From JACMLC01 sp963720235 (lineage in GTDB: Bacteria > Acidobacteriota > Blastocatellia > Pyrinomonadales > Pyrinomonadaceae): a DNA stretch of 64,000 bases. Position 1 is the first letter of the stretch; each line of letters begins with the position of its first letter. Below are positions 25,302-33,816 of this stretch, one piece after another. The notes under the pieces are model-generated. The model did no database searches, had not been told where the DNA came from, and saw nothing but the letters and a program-made list of their open reading frames with translations. The translations under genes were made by a program, and so were the position numbers. The stretch spans positions 1,054,001 through 1,118,000 of the forward strand of contig OY970389.1 in NCBI GenBank assembly GCA_963720235.1. The letters are read 5' to 3'.

Positions 25302-26078
25302 ATGCCGCGCACAATGGATTTGTCTGAACTCGAAAAGTTATTGCGCGCGTACAAGGAAGGCGAAGTCGGCATAGAGCAGGCCGCGCGGCTTATCAATGAA
25401 CTGCATTTTGAAGACATAGGCTATGCGCGTGTGGATCATGCGAGGGCTACCCGGCAAGGTTTTCCCGAAGTCGTCTTCGGCGCGGGCAAGACACGCGCGC
25501 AGGTCGTCGGCATCGTCGAGAGGCTCGCCAGCCGCGCGCCAAACGTTCTCGTCACGCATACTGATGAAGGAACTTTTGGCGAAGTGCGTAATGTAGCGAC
25601 CGATGCCGAGTGGCACGAGAGCGCGCGCTTGATACGGATTCACAGGGACAAGACTGTGCTCGGCACAGGCGAGATTGTGATTGTCACAGCCGGGACAAGC
25701 GACATTCCCGTGGCGGAAGAGGCCGCGCTCACAGCAGAGACGATGGGCAATCGCGTCGTGCGCGTCTGGGATGCAGGCGTCGCAGGCATCCACAGGATTC
25801 TTGCGGAACGCGCTCTGCTGCAAAGAGCGCGTGTGATTATCGTGGTCGCCGGAATGGAAGGCGCGCTGCCGTCAGTTGTTGGCGGCCTGGTGAGCGTGCC
25901 TGTCGTTGCTGTCCCGACCAGCATCGGCTATGGAGCTTCGTTCGGAGGCGTGGCCGCGCTTCTGGGGATGCTCAACTCTTGCTCTTCAAATGTCACAGTC
26001 GTCAACATAGACAACGGTTTCGGCGCGGGCTTTGTGGCAAGTCTCATTAACCGGCGGTGGCAGGAGCCTTCAGAATAA
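25302..26078 (+). CDS. larB: Nickel-pincer cofactor biosynthesis protein LarB
   Basis: About 258 residues with LarB features: an N-terminal helical part (LSELEKLLRAYKEGEVG, ARLINELHFEDIGYARVDHAR), then a PurE-like domain (TAGTSDIPVAEEAALTAETM, VAGMEGALPSVVGGLV, VPVVAVPTSIGYGASFGGVA, NIDNGFGAGFVAS). LarB carboxylates and hydrolyses nicotinic acid adenine dinucleotide at the start of nickel-pincer cofactor synthesis, used by lactate racemase-type enzymes. LarC, LarE and LarA are not in the window. Start at 25302 (MPRTMDLSEL) or 25314. The earlier ATG at 25245 reads through the direct repeats. Confidence 0.88.
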   Translation: MPRTMDLSELEKLLRAYKEGEVGIEQAARLINELHFEDIGYARVDHARATRQGFPEVVFGAGKTRAQVVGIVERLASRAPNVLVTHTDEGTFGEVRNVATDAEWHESARLIRIHRDKTVLGTGEIVIVTAGTSDIPVAEEAALTAETMGNRVVRVWDAGVAGIHRILAERALLQRARVIIVVAGMEGALPSVVGGLVSVPVVAVPTSIGYGASFGGVAALLGMLNSCSSNVTVVNIDNGFGAGFVASLINRRWQEPSE

Positions 26079-27585
26079 TTTCATCTTGCGCACTCACATC
26101 CACAGAAAAATTTATTTCACGAAGACTGCACAAAAAAGTTTGGTGTGGCTGCTTGCGCTTTTGATGTGCCTGTCCGTCATGCAGGGCTGCGGCGCGCGCC
26201 GGACGCCGAACCTCGAACGCATCTTTGCGGAAGCAAAGGTGCGAAAAGGCAAGAGGCCAATCATTGTGATTCCGGGAATCTTAGGCTCGCAGCTTGTCAA
26301 TCAGGAAACGGGAGTCGTCGTGTGGCCCTCTGCTTTTCGGATTTCGGATAACGACCTGCGGTTGCCAATCTCGCCGGATTTAGAAGCCAATCGTGACAAG
26401 CTCGTCGCCAGCAAAATCTTAGACACCATCAAACTCGCGCGGCTCGTGCCGGAGGTTTACATTTATCATCACCTGCTCGTCGCGCTCACAAAGTATGGAG
26501 GCTATACGGAAGGCGATTGGGATAATCCGAAGCCGGATGGCGACAGGGATACTTTTTATGTCTTCCCGTATGACTGGCGGCGCGACAATGTGGAGACTGC
26601 GCGCGAGTTTATACAGCGTGTCGAAAGTTTGAAGAGCAAGCTGAACCAGCCTGATTTGAAATTTAATATCGTGGCTCATTCGATGGGCGGGCTCATCGCG
26701 CGTTATGCTGCGATGTATGGCAAGAGCGATTTGCCGAATGATGACATGCAACCTGTCCCGACATGGGCCGGCGCAGTTCACATCAGCAAGATTTTTATGT
26801 TCGGCACTCCGAACGAAGGCTCGGCAGATGCTTTCCAAACTCTTCTGGAAGGATACTCAGTAACTGAAGGCTTGCGGCGCAGGATTCGTCTCTTGAACAA
26901 ACTCTCGCGCGAGGATGCCTTGACGGCTCCGTCCATCTTTCAACTTATGCCGCACGGCGCGTCGGCGCGCTTTCTTGATGAAAATTTGCAGCCCATGCAA
27001 GTTGACCTTTATGACCCTGCCGTGTGGCGTCAATATGGATGGTCTGCTGCTCACGATGAGAAATTTCGCAGGCGTTTCGCGGACGGCCTGGAAGGAATTG
27101 CGAGTGCGGAGAAGGGCGCGCAGAGGCTTGAGCAACTCGATGCATATTTTGTTTCTGCGCTCCGTCGTGCAAAGCGTTTTCAGGATGCTTTGGATGCGCC
27201 GGTCGAAGGAGATGCGCCCGTCGCGCTGTTCGCCTTTGGCGGCGACTGTGAAGAGACTCTGGCCGCGCCTGTGATTTTGAAAGACAGGAAGCGTGAGGGT
27301 TGGATTACGCTCACGGGGCCGCAGGCGTTTCGCCAGTCTTCCGGGCGAAAGGTGTCCGGCAAAGAAGCCACGCTTGCCATGTATGCGCCGGGCGATGGCC
27401 GCGTCACGCGCCGCTCGCTGCTCGCGGAAACGCTGGCAGAGAAACGCCGCATCAGTCCGCTCTTCAATACTTCATTGCCCATCGTCTATGCGGTCTTTGC
27501 CTGCGACCTGCACGGCGAGTTACAGAATAACAAGACCCTGCAAGACAATGCTCTGACCGCGCTTGTGAGCGAAGCGATGAAATGA
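26032..27585 (+). CDS. LCAT/lipase-like lipoprotein, alpha/beta hydrolase
   Basis: Up to 517 residues. A signal peptide with lipobox (SLVWLLALLMCLSVMQGCG) predicts a lipoprotein. The hydrolase part shows IIVIPGILGSQLVNQETGVV, VFPYDWRRDNVETA, the nucleophile elbow AHSMGGLIARY and FGTPNEGSADAF, the pattern of lecithin-cholesterol acyltransferase-like lipases. A late aspartate/histidine part (YAPGDGRVTRRS) could complete the triad. It probably acts on lipid esters at the cell envelope. Start uncertain: the ATG at 26032 overlaps larB by 47 bases and adds about 35 non-signal residues; a non-ATG start nearer 26086-26130 would leave a cleaner signal peptide. Confidence 0.8.
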   Translation: MWQVSLTGGGRSLQNNFILRTHIHRKIYFTKTAQKSLVWLLALLMCLSVMQGCGARRTPNLERIFAEAKVRKGKRPIIVIPGILGSQLVNQETGVVVWPSAFRISDNDLRLPISPDLEANRDKLVASKILDTIKLARLVPEVYIYHHLLVALTKYGGYTEGDWDNPKPDGDRDTFYVFPYDWRRDNVETAREFIQRVESLKSKLNQPDLKFNIVAHSMGGLIARYAAMYGKSDLPNDDMQPVPTWAGAVHISKIFMFGTPNEGSADAFQTLLEGYSVTEGLRRRIRLLNKLSREDALTAPSIFQLMPHGASARFLDENLQPMQVDLYDPAVWRQYGWSAAHDEKFRRRFADGLEGIASAEKGAQRLEQLDAYFVSALRRAKRFQDALDAPVEGDAPVALFAFGGDCEETLAAPVILKDRKREGWITLTGPQAFRQSSGRKVSGKEATLAMYAPGDGRVTRRSLLAETLAEKRRISPLFNTSLPIVYAVFACDLHGELQNNKTLQDNALTALVSEAMK

Positions 27586-27704
27586 TTTTAAATATTCACC
27601 CTCAAACACAGTCAGCTCATCACAAAAAACTTCTTCCGCACTGACGTTTGTTCGATAATCCATCTCTCGCTCTAAACATTCTTTCCGAAGTAGCGGAGCT
27701 TCAA

Positions 27705-28136
27705 ATGATTCCACAAATTTTAAGATTGGAATTTTTGGAAAAGTATAAAGAGTACGGCCCGATGTTTATACGCCTGCTGGTCGGCCCGTTTATCATCTGG
27801 GGCGTGCTGGACAACATCCTGAGCCATGCGCAGATGGAAGAGTTTGCAAATTTTTTAGCCGCGAGAAGCGTGCCTTCCCCAATGTTTGCGGCTTATCTTT
27901 CCGTCTATGCACAGTTGGTCTGCGGGCTATCCATCCTGCTCGGAGCTTTTGTGCGCCTGACATCCATCGTGATGATTATCAACTTCATAGCGGCCATCGT
28001 CATCGCTCATCGCGGCGACACTTTTCGCGGAATGTTCGCCGCGCTGATGATGATTGCGGTCGCGCTCTTTTTTCTCTTTCACGGCGCGGGCAGATTATCT
28101 GTGGACGAGCATCTGGAAAAGCGCGATGTAAAGTGA
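27705..28136 (+). CDS. DoxX-family membrane protein
   Basis: 143 residues with four likely membrane helices (GPMFIRLLVGPFIIWGVLD, MFAAYLSVYAQLVCGLSIL, IVMIINFIAAIVIAH, FAALMMIAVALFFLFHGAG), the DoxX-like layout ending in GAGRLSVDE. DoxX-like proteins are small integral membrane proteins with poorly defined roles, some linked to redox or quinone chemistry. The ATG at 27705 (MIPQILRLEF) follows GCGGAGC and is preferred over 27648, which adds 19 residues of other character. Confidence 0.8.
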   Translation: MIPQILRLEFLEKYKEYGPMFIRLLVGPFIIWGVLDNILSHAQMEEFANFLAARSVPSPMFAAYLSVYAQLVCGLSILLGAFVRLTSIVMIINFIAAIVIAHRGDTFRGMFAALMMIAVALFFLFHGAGRLSVDEHLEKRDVK

Positions 28137-28243
28137 TGTAAAAAGTTGCTCACACGCAGGCATCTCGCGCTGGGATTTGAGCACTAAGAAAGCATCTCGC
28201 TTGCGCTTTTAATGCGAATTTCTCTCAAAGGAAAATTTTGAAG

Positions 28244-29152
28244 ATGAAAAGGATGCTTCTTCTGCTTCTTCTGTTTGGACTTGCCGTGAGCGGATTGGCC
28301 CAGAAGAGTTCGAGCCTTGCCACAGACTTGCAAGCAGTTGTTGAGACCGAGCGTGCTTTCGCGCGCACAGCGACAGAGAAAGGCGTGCGCGATTCGTTTC
28401 TAGCCTTCATCGCCGAAGACGGAATCCTCTACAGGCCCGGCCCAATCAAAGGCAAGGAATGGCTCGCGGCGCGGCCCGCGCGGCCCGGCCTGCTGACATG
28501 GCAGCCGACCTACGCGGACATCTCTGCGGCGGGCGACATGGGAATCACGACTGGCCCGTGGGAGTTCAGACCCAAAGGGCCGGAGGATGAGCCTGTCGGT
28601 TACGGGCAGTTTGTTACGGTCTGGAGAAAGCAGCCGGACGGCACTTGGAAATTTGCGATAGACATCGGCATAGAGCATCAGAAGCCCGGCGATGCTCCAA
28701 TCGCTTGGACGCTTCCACAAAATTTTAATCGAAGCAAGACGGAAGCAAAGGTTGACGTGGCTGCTGCACAAGCTGCCTTGCTGGCTGTGGAGCAGAAATT
28801 CTCAAAGGCTTCGGAGAAGAAAGGCATGGCCTATGCTCTGGCGGATTATGCCGCGCCGGATATTAGATGGCTGCGCAACGGCTCGCTTCCGGCCATAGGC
28901 TTCAAGGAGGCGACGGCCTTTCAGGCTCTCAGAAACGGCTCGCGCCCTGTCACATTTCAAAATGTGCGCGCGGAAGTGGCAAACTCCGGCGACATGGGTT
29001 TTACATACGGCGGTTATGAAATGAAAGGCGAGGCGAAGGGACAGGAAACAGAGATTGGGAGTTACATGAGAATCTGGAAGAAGCAAGCAAATGGCAAATG
29101 GAAAATCGTGCTCGATATTTTTAACGAGCATCCGAAGCCTGCTGCGAGTTAA
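28244..29152 (+). CDS. Exported protein with two SnoaL/DUF4440-like domains
   Basis: 302 residues with signal peptide MKRMLLLLLLFGLAVSGLAQ. Two similar domains follow: the first (ETERAFARTATEKGVRDSFL, GDMGITTGPWEF, WKFAIDIGIEHQKP) and the second (VEQKFSKASEKKGMAYALAD, GDMGFTYGGYEM, WKIVLDIFNEHPKP). This internal duplication is the NTF2-like/SnoaL fold, a small alpha+beta pocket used for ligand binding or simple catalysis. No catalytic residues can be assigned. AAAGGA lies 12 bases before the ATG at 28244; a TTG six bases earlier is less likely. Confidence 0.8.
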   Translation: MKRMLLLLLLFGLAVSGLAQKSSSLATDLQAVVETERAFARTATEKGVRDSFLAFIAEDGILYRPGPIKGKEWLAARPARPGLLTWQPTYADISAAGDMGITTGPWEFRPKGPEDEPVGYGQFVTVWRKQPDGTWKFAIDIGIEHQKPGDAPIAWTLPQNFNRSKTEAKVDVAAAQAALLAVEQKFSKASEKKGMAYALADYAAPDIRWLRNGSLPAIGFKEATAFQALRNGSRPVTFQNVRAEVANSGDMGFTYGGYEMKGEAKGQETEIGSYMRIWKKQANGKWKIVLDIFNEHPKPAAS

Positions 29153-29172
29153 GACAGCATCGGAAAGACAAG

Positions 29173-29274
29173 TTTCCCGCAAAGGCGCAAAGAAAGCACG
29201 CAAAGAGTTGAATGGCTCTTTGTATTGAAAGCTTTCTTCGTATCTGCTTTGCGCCTTTGCGCCTTTGCGGGAGA
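29173..29274. repeat. CGCAAAG-type inverted repeat, copy 2
   Basis: Left arm CCCGCAAAGGCGCAAAG and right arm CTTTGCGCCTTTGCG plus CCTTTGCGGG form a long hairpin between the convergent SnoaL-like gene and proS. It is probably a bidirectional terminator. Related to 3560-3668. Confidence 0.75.
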
Positions 29275-29288
29275 TGTTTTTGTGCTCC

Positions 29289-31037
29289 TTAAAGACCTGC
29301 TAAAGCAAGACTCTGCACGCGCGCGACAACTTCACTGAGACTGACATCCTCCATCTGCTTGCTTCTTCGGTCAAACAATTCAACAACTCCATCGGAAATC
29401 TTTTTCCCGATAGTGATGCGATACGGAATGCCAATCAGGTCTGCGTCCTTGAACTTGACGCCCGCGCGCTCGTCCCTGTCATCGAGCAGCACTTCAAGTC
29501 CTGCGCGTTTCAGGTCTGTGTAAAGCTGCTCGCCCGCAGACTTCAATTCGTCCTGCTTCATGTTTGTAATCGTGACGACGCAATCAAATGGCGCAATCGC
29601 TCTGGGCCAGATGATGCCGTCGGCGTCGTGGTTCTGCTCAATCGCTGCCGTCATGATGCGGTCAACGCCGATGCCGTAGCTGCCCATCACAATCGGCGTC
29701 TCCTTGCCGTTCTGGTCCAGAACATTCGCGCCCATCGTCTCGGAATATTTTGTGCCGAGCTTGAAGATATGCCCGACCTCCATAGCCTTATAAACATCCA
29801 GCACGCCCGTTTCACAACGCGGGCAGGCTTCGCCGGCGAGAGCCGTGCGCAGGTCTCTCCACGTATCGGGCTTGATGTCGCGCTCTATTTCCACGCCGCG
29901 CAAGTGATGCTCATCCTTGTTTGCGCCCGTCGTCATATTGCGCCGACCTTTTAAAGCTTCATCAGCGACGATAATCAATTCAACTTTAGCCGCACGCGCT
30001 TTATCTTTCGCGCCGACTCCGCCGAGACTGCCCGCGCTTGCGCCGAGCAGTTCGCGTATCTCTTCTGGATGAGCAGGGCGCACTGCTGTCGCTCCGAGTC
30101 CGTCCGCGAGTTTCGTCTCATGCAACTGATGGTCGCCGCGCAGGAGCGCGAGTACTGGGCGCGGTTCGTTATCAATCGTCGCCATGTAAACAAGCGATTT
30201 GATTTGTCTATCTGCGGCAGCCCCGCCCGCGAAGGTCGTCAAGTCTTCAATCGTGCGAACGCCGGGCGTCGGAAATTCTTCTGGCGCAGACGGCCCTGTT
30301 TCGTCTTCGATGACAGGCAAACGCGAAGTCGCCTTCTCGACATTCGCGGCATAGCCGCAAGTCTCGCAGGTCGCAATTAAATCTTCGCCAGCAGGAGTGC
30401 GCGCGACAAACTCATTTGATTCCGAGCCGCCCATCGCGCCGGAAGATGCTTCGACGATGGCGAACTTGATGCCGCAGCGCGTGAAGATGCGTTTATATGC
30501 TTCACGTTGGTCTTCAAATGAGCGGTCAAGTCCGGCCATGTCCACGTCAAACGTGTAAGCGTCTTTCATGATAAAGGTGCGCAGTCGCATGAGGCCGGAC
30601 TTGGGACGCTGCTCGTCGCGAAACTTGACCTGTATCTGATACCAGACCTGCGGCAGTTGTTTATAAGAGCGCACTTCGTTGCGCGCAATCGAAGTGAAAA
30701 TTTCTTCGTGCGTCATGCCGAGACACATCTCCGTGCCTTTGCGATCCTTGAGACGAAACATGTCTTCGCCAATCGCATTCCAGCGACCAGACTCTTTCCA
30801 GATTTCCGCCGGATGCAAGGCTGGCAGAAAAAATTCCTGTCCGCCGATGCTGTTCATCTCTTCGCGCAGGACGTTCATCACTTTGAGCGCGACGCGCTGA
30901 GCGAGCGGCAGGTAAGAGTAGATGCCAGCAGAGAGTTGGCGCACCATGCCTGCTCGAAGCAGCAAACGATGCGACACGACCTCTGCATCAGCAGGGTCTT
31001 CACGAAGCGTGGGAATAAAAAATTGTGACCAGCGCAT
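29289..31037 (-). CDS. proS: Prolyl-tRNA synthetase
   Basis: A 582-residue class II aminoacyl-tRNA synthetase charging tRNA-Pro. The N-terminus MRWSQFFIPTLREDPADAEV is typical of bacterial ProRS. Motif 2 covers QIQVKFRDEQRPKSGLMR, motif 3 includes GSYGIGVDRIMTAAIEQNHD, and a YbaK-like editing domain is inserted at about 240-380 (ALLRGDHQLHETKLADG). The anticodon-binding domain lies at the C-terminus (LKRAGLEVLLDDRDERAGVK). Bacterial-type length with the editing insert. It is divergent from rpiB across about 175 bases, where I see no clear promoter. Confidence 0.96.
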   Translation of the reverse strand: MRWSQFFIPTLREDPADAEVVSHRLLLRAGMVRQLSAGIYSYLPLAQRVALKVMNVLREEMNSIGGQEFFLPALHPAEIWKESGRWNAIGEDMFRLKDRKGTEMCLGMTHEEIFTSIARNEVRSYKQLPQVWYQIQVKFRDEQRPKSGLMRLRTFIMKDAYTFDVDMAGLDRSFEDQREAYKRIFTRCGIKFAIVEASSGAMGGSESNEFVARTPAGEDLIATCETCGYAANVEKATSRLPVIEDETGPSAPEEFPTPGVRTIEDLTTFAGGAAADRQIKSLVYMATIDNEPRPVLALLRGDHQLHETKLADGLGATAVRPAHPEEIRELLGASAGSLGGVGAKDKARAAKVELIIVADEALKGRRNMTTGANKDEHHLRGVEIERDIKPDTWRDLRTALAGEACPRCETGVLDVYKAMEVGHIFKLGTKYSETMGANVLDQNGKETPIVMGSYGIGVDRIMTAAIEQNHDADGIIWPRAIAPFDCVVTITNMKQDELKSAGEQLYTDLKRAGLEVLLDDRDERAGVKFKDADLIGIPYRITIGKKISDGVVELFDRRSKQMEDVSLSEVVARVQSLALAGL

Positions 31038-31212
31038 AAAATTATGCTCTTATCTCCTCTTGAAAATTCGTCTCTGAACAAAGGCTCATTCTCGCCTAGT
31101 CTGATGGTCTAAAGCAAACGTGGCTATTTGGTTGCGCCCCGCAAAGAGCGTGATGTACCATCGCTTTCTTATTCACATCACACACTTTTGCCGTTGAGAG
31201 GTTTCGTCAGAA

Positions 31213-31674
31213 ATGAAAATCGCGCTTGCCAGCGACCACGCGGGTTATGCTGAAAAGGAACGCCTCAAGCCTCTGCTCGATGAGCTTGGTTTGGAGGTCG
31301 AAGACTTCGGCACAGTCTCAGAGGATTCAGTTGATTACCCTGACTATGCGCGCAAGGTCGCAGAGGCCGTCGCGCGCGGCGAAGCTGAGCAGGGCATGCT
31401 CGTCTGCGGCTCAGGCACAGGCATGGCAATCACTGCCAACAAAGTGCCGGGCGTGCGAGCCGCCGTCGTTTGGTCGGAAGAGACCGCGCGGCTCGCACGC
31501 CAACACAACGACGCCAATGTGCTGACCATCGGCGCGCGTGTCACGCCTCAGGAAGAGATTCCAAAAATCGTGCGCGCGTGGTTCGCTGCAAACTTTGACG
31601 GCGGGCGTCACGCCGCGCGTATCGAGAAGATAAAAGAGCTTGAAGCATCTTGTCTGACAAAAGAGGAAAAATAA
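31213..31674 (+). CDS. rpiB: Ribose-5-phosphate isomerase B
   Basis: A 153-residue enzyme interconverting ribose-5-phosphate and ribulose-5-phosphate in the pentose phosphate pathway. RpiB features: MKIALASDHAGYAEKERLKP, SVDYPDYARKVAEAVARGEA, and the active-site cysteine motif VCGSGTGMAITANKVPGVRA. The stop TAA shares its A with the glyA ATG (TAATG), so the two are translationally coupled. Confidence 0.95.
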   Translation: MKIALASDHAGYAEKERLKPLLDELGLEVEDFGTVSEDSVDYPDYARKVAEAVARGEAEQGMLVCGSGTGMAITANKVPGVRAAVVWSEETARLARQHNDANVLTIGARVTPQEEIPKIVRAWFAANFDGGRHAARIEKIKELEASCLTKEEK

Positions 31675-32975
31675 TGAGTGAACTTTTTAATGCGCCGCTC
31701 AAGCAGGTTGATTCGGTCATCAGCGACGCGATTGACAATGAAGTGAGGCGACAGGCAGACGGGCTTGAGTTGATTGCTTCGGAAAATTTTGTCAGCGAAG
31801 CTGTGCTCGAAGCGATGGGTTCGGTTTTTACGAACAAGTATGCAGAGGGCTATCCGAAAAAGCGTTACTACGGCGGATGCGAATGGACGGATGTGGTAGA
31901 GCAGACGGCGATTGACCGCGCCAAAGAAATTTTTGGAGCAGAGCACGCAAACGTGCAGCCGCATAGCGGCTCGCAGGCGAACATGGCCGTCTATCTGGCG
32001 GCACTCGAATACGGCGATCAAATCTTAGGCATGAACCTCTCGCACGGAGGCCACCTGACACACGGCCACCCGCTCAATTTTTCCGGCTTTAGCTACAAGG
32101 TCGCGGACTACGGCGTCTCGCGCGAGACGGAGCAGATTGATTACGACGAGTTGCAGCGCATAGCCGAAGAGCACAAACCGAAACTCATAGTCTGCGGCGC
32201 ATCCGCCTATCCGCGCACAATCAACTTTGAGCGCATAGGCGAGATTGCACGCTCCATCGGCGCGCGCATGTTCGCGGACATAGCGCACATCGCTGGCCCA
32301 ATCGCCGCAGGGCTTCATCCAACGCCTGTGCCGCATGCGGATTATGTGACGACGACTACGCACAAAACCCTGCGCGGCCCGCGCGGAGGATTGATACTCT
32401 GCAAAGAAGAGCACGCAACGGAAATCAATCGCAAGCTCTTTCCGGGAATACAGGGCGGCCCGCTCGTGCATATCATCGCAGCCAAAGCAGTCGCCTTTGG
32501 CGAAGCCCTGCGCGATGATTTCAAAGAGTATCAGCGACAGACCTTAGCGAACGCGAAGGCTCTTGCAAGCGAGTTGCAGGAGCAGGGATTGAGAATTGTT
32601 TCAGGTGGCACGGACAATCATCTGCTGCTCGTGGATGTCTTTCTAGGCGGCAAGGGCATCACTGGCAAGGATGCCGAAAAAGCTCTCGAAGCCGCGCACA
32701 TCACCGTCAATAAAAACACGATTCCCTTTGACACCAACAAGCCCTTTGTCACCTCAGGCATACGCCTCGGCACGCCCGCACTGACCACACGCGGGATGCT
32801 TGAAGCGGATATGCGAGAGGTCGGACGCCTGATAGCTGAAATCCTGCATGCCCCGCAATCCGAAGAGGTGCGCGACAAAGTTCGGCAAGGCGTTCTGGAA
32901 CTTGCATCGCGCTTTCCGCTCTATGCGAAACGCGCGCGGCAAAGGCCGGAGCAGGAAGCAATGGGCGCGGACTGA
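31674..32975 (+). CDS. glyA: Serine hydroxymethyltransferase
   Basis: A 433-residue PLP enzyme converting serine and tetrahydrofolate to glycine and 5,10-methylene-tetrahydrofolate. Conserved blocks: GLELIASENFVSEAVLEAMG, NKYAEGYPKKRYYGGCE, QPHSGSQANMAVY, ADIAHIAGPIAAGLHP, and the PLP lysine in TTTHKTLRGPRGG. AAGAGGAAAA precedes the ATG at 31674, which overlaps the rpiB stop; the rpiB-glyA pair is common in bacteria. A start at 31650 would lie inside rpiB and is rejected. Confidence 0.96.
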   Translation: MSELFNAPLKQVDSVISDAIDNEVRRQADGLELIASENFVSEAVLEAMGSVFTNKYAEGYPKKRYYGGCEWTDVVEQTAIDRAKEIFGAEHANVQPHSGSQANMAVYLAALEYGDQILGMNLSHGGHLTHGHPLNFSGFSYKVADYGVSRETEQIDYDELQRIAEEHKPKLIVCGASAYPRTINFERIGEIARSIGARMFADIAHIAGPIAAGLHPTPVPHADYVTTTTHKTLRGPRGGLILCKEEHATEINRKLFPGIQGGPLVHIIAAKAVAFGEALRDDFKEYQRQTLANAKALASELQEQGLRIVSGGTDNHLLLVDVFLGGKGITGKDAEKALEAAHITVNKNTIPFDTNKPFVTSGIRLGTPALTTRGMLEADMREVGRLIAEILHAPQSEEVRDKVRQGVLELASRFPLYAKRARQRPEQEAMGAD

Positions 32976-33008
32976 ATTTTTAAAGCAACTGCCGGAGCAA
33001 GGCATCGT

Positions 33009-33104
33009 GTCAGAACCGCCAGCGGTAGCGGGCGGGTTTTAATTATCATCAGAGACTAGCTTTAAAACATCGAAGACCCGCACGCTACCGCAGGCGGTTC
33101 TGAC
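33009..33104. terminator. Long inverted repeat after glyA
   Basis: Left arm 33009-33037 (GTCAGAACCGCC.GGTAGCG.GCGGGT) and right arm 33076-33104 (its near complement, ending GGCGGTTCTGAC) form a hairpin with arms of about 29 bases. It lies between glyA and the next signal-peptide gene. Probably a terminator; its length suggests it is also a dispersed repeat. Confidence 0.7.
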
Positions 33105-33152
33105 GCGGGCTTCATGCATTTGCTATTCGCTGTAACGGAAGGGATTTGATTA

Positions 33153-33815
33153 ATGAAGATAAAAGTGATTTTAGTCGGACTCGTGACATGCCTGTGCCTC
33201 TTGGCGGCTTCTTCAAACTCGCAGGCGCAGGACGCTCCTCCCAAACCGAAGGCGACTCCGCAACCGACGCCGGCGACAGTCGTTGTGGTTGTGCCGCCTG
33301 CTCCGGCGGGCTGGAAAACTTATGAGTTCAGATATGGCGACGGCGAAGTTCTCTCGCTCATCCTGCCGCGCGAGCCTCAAATCGAAGTCGAAAAAAGTAA
33401 CGTCGAGAAGGGAATTGATGTCGTCACACACATCATCACTTCCGAGTCGCCCACGTCGGTTTTTGTCGCGGGTTACATAGAGCTCGTGGCGAAAGACCCC
33501 AGCATCAGGATTACTCCCGAAATCAGAAAAGAACTTTCCAAATTGTTCTGGGGATTCCTCGCGCAAGGCATGCAGGAAGCTATGAAGGAGATGGGCATCG
33601 AAGCCAAGCTCACTCCTTACGAGATGAAGACTGTGATGGTCTATGGTCGCGAGGGACAGGAACAGGACTTTCTGCTTGGCAAGATGCCCGGACGTTATCG
33701 CGCCGTCATCGGCGACCGGCATGTCTATATGATATTGTCGTTTTCAATGTCGAACGAGAACCTGAGCGAACGCGATGCCGTCATCCAGTCTTTCAAAATT
33801 TCGCCCGTAAAATAG
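33153..33815 (+). CDS. Exported protein of unknown function
   Basis: 220 residues with signal peptide MKIKVILVGLVTCLCLLAAS (cleavage near SQAQ). A proline-rich linker (PPKPKATPQPTPATVVVVVP) leads to a compact domain of about 160 residues (AGWKTYEFRYGDGEVLSLIL, HIITSESPTSVFVAGYIELV, VMVYGREGQEQDFLLGKMPG, AVIQSFKI). The late sequence SERDAVIQSFKI is typical of exported stress or surface proteins in this phylum, but I do not recognise the family. Only one base separates its stop from the helicase ATG, so they are probably co-transcribed. Confidence 0.65.
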   Translation: MKIKVILVGLVTCLCLLAASSNSQAQDAPPKPKATPQPTPATVVVVVPPAPAGWKTYEFRYGDGEVLSLILPREPQIEVEKSNVEKGIDVVTHIITSESPTSVFVAGYIELVAKDPSIRITPEIRKELSKLFWGFLAQGMQEAMKEMGIEAKLTPYEMKTVMVYGREGQEQDFLLGKMPGRYRAVIGDRHVYMILSFSMSNENLSERDAVIQSFKISPVK

Positions 33816-33816
33816 C

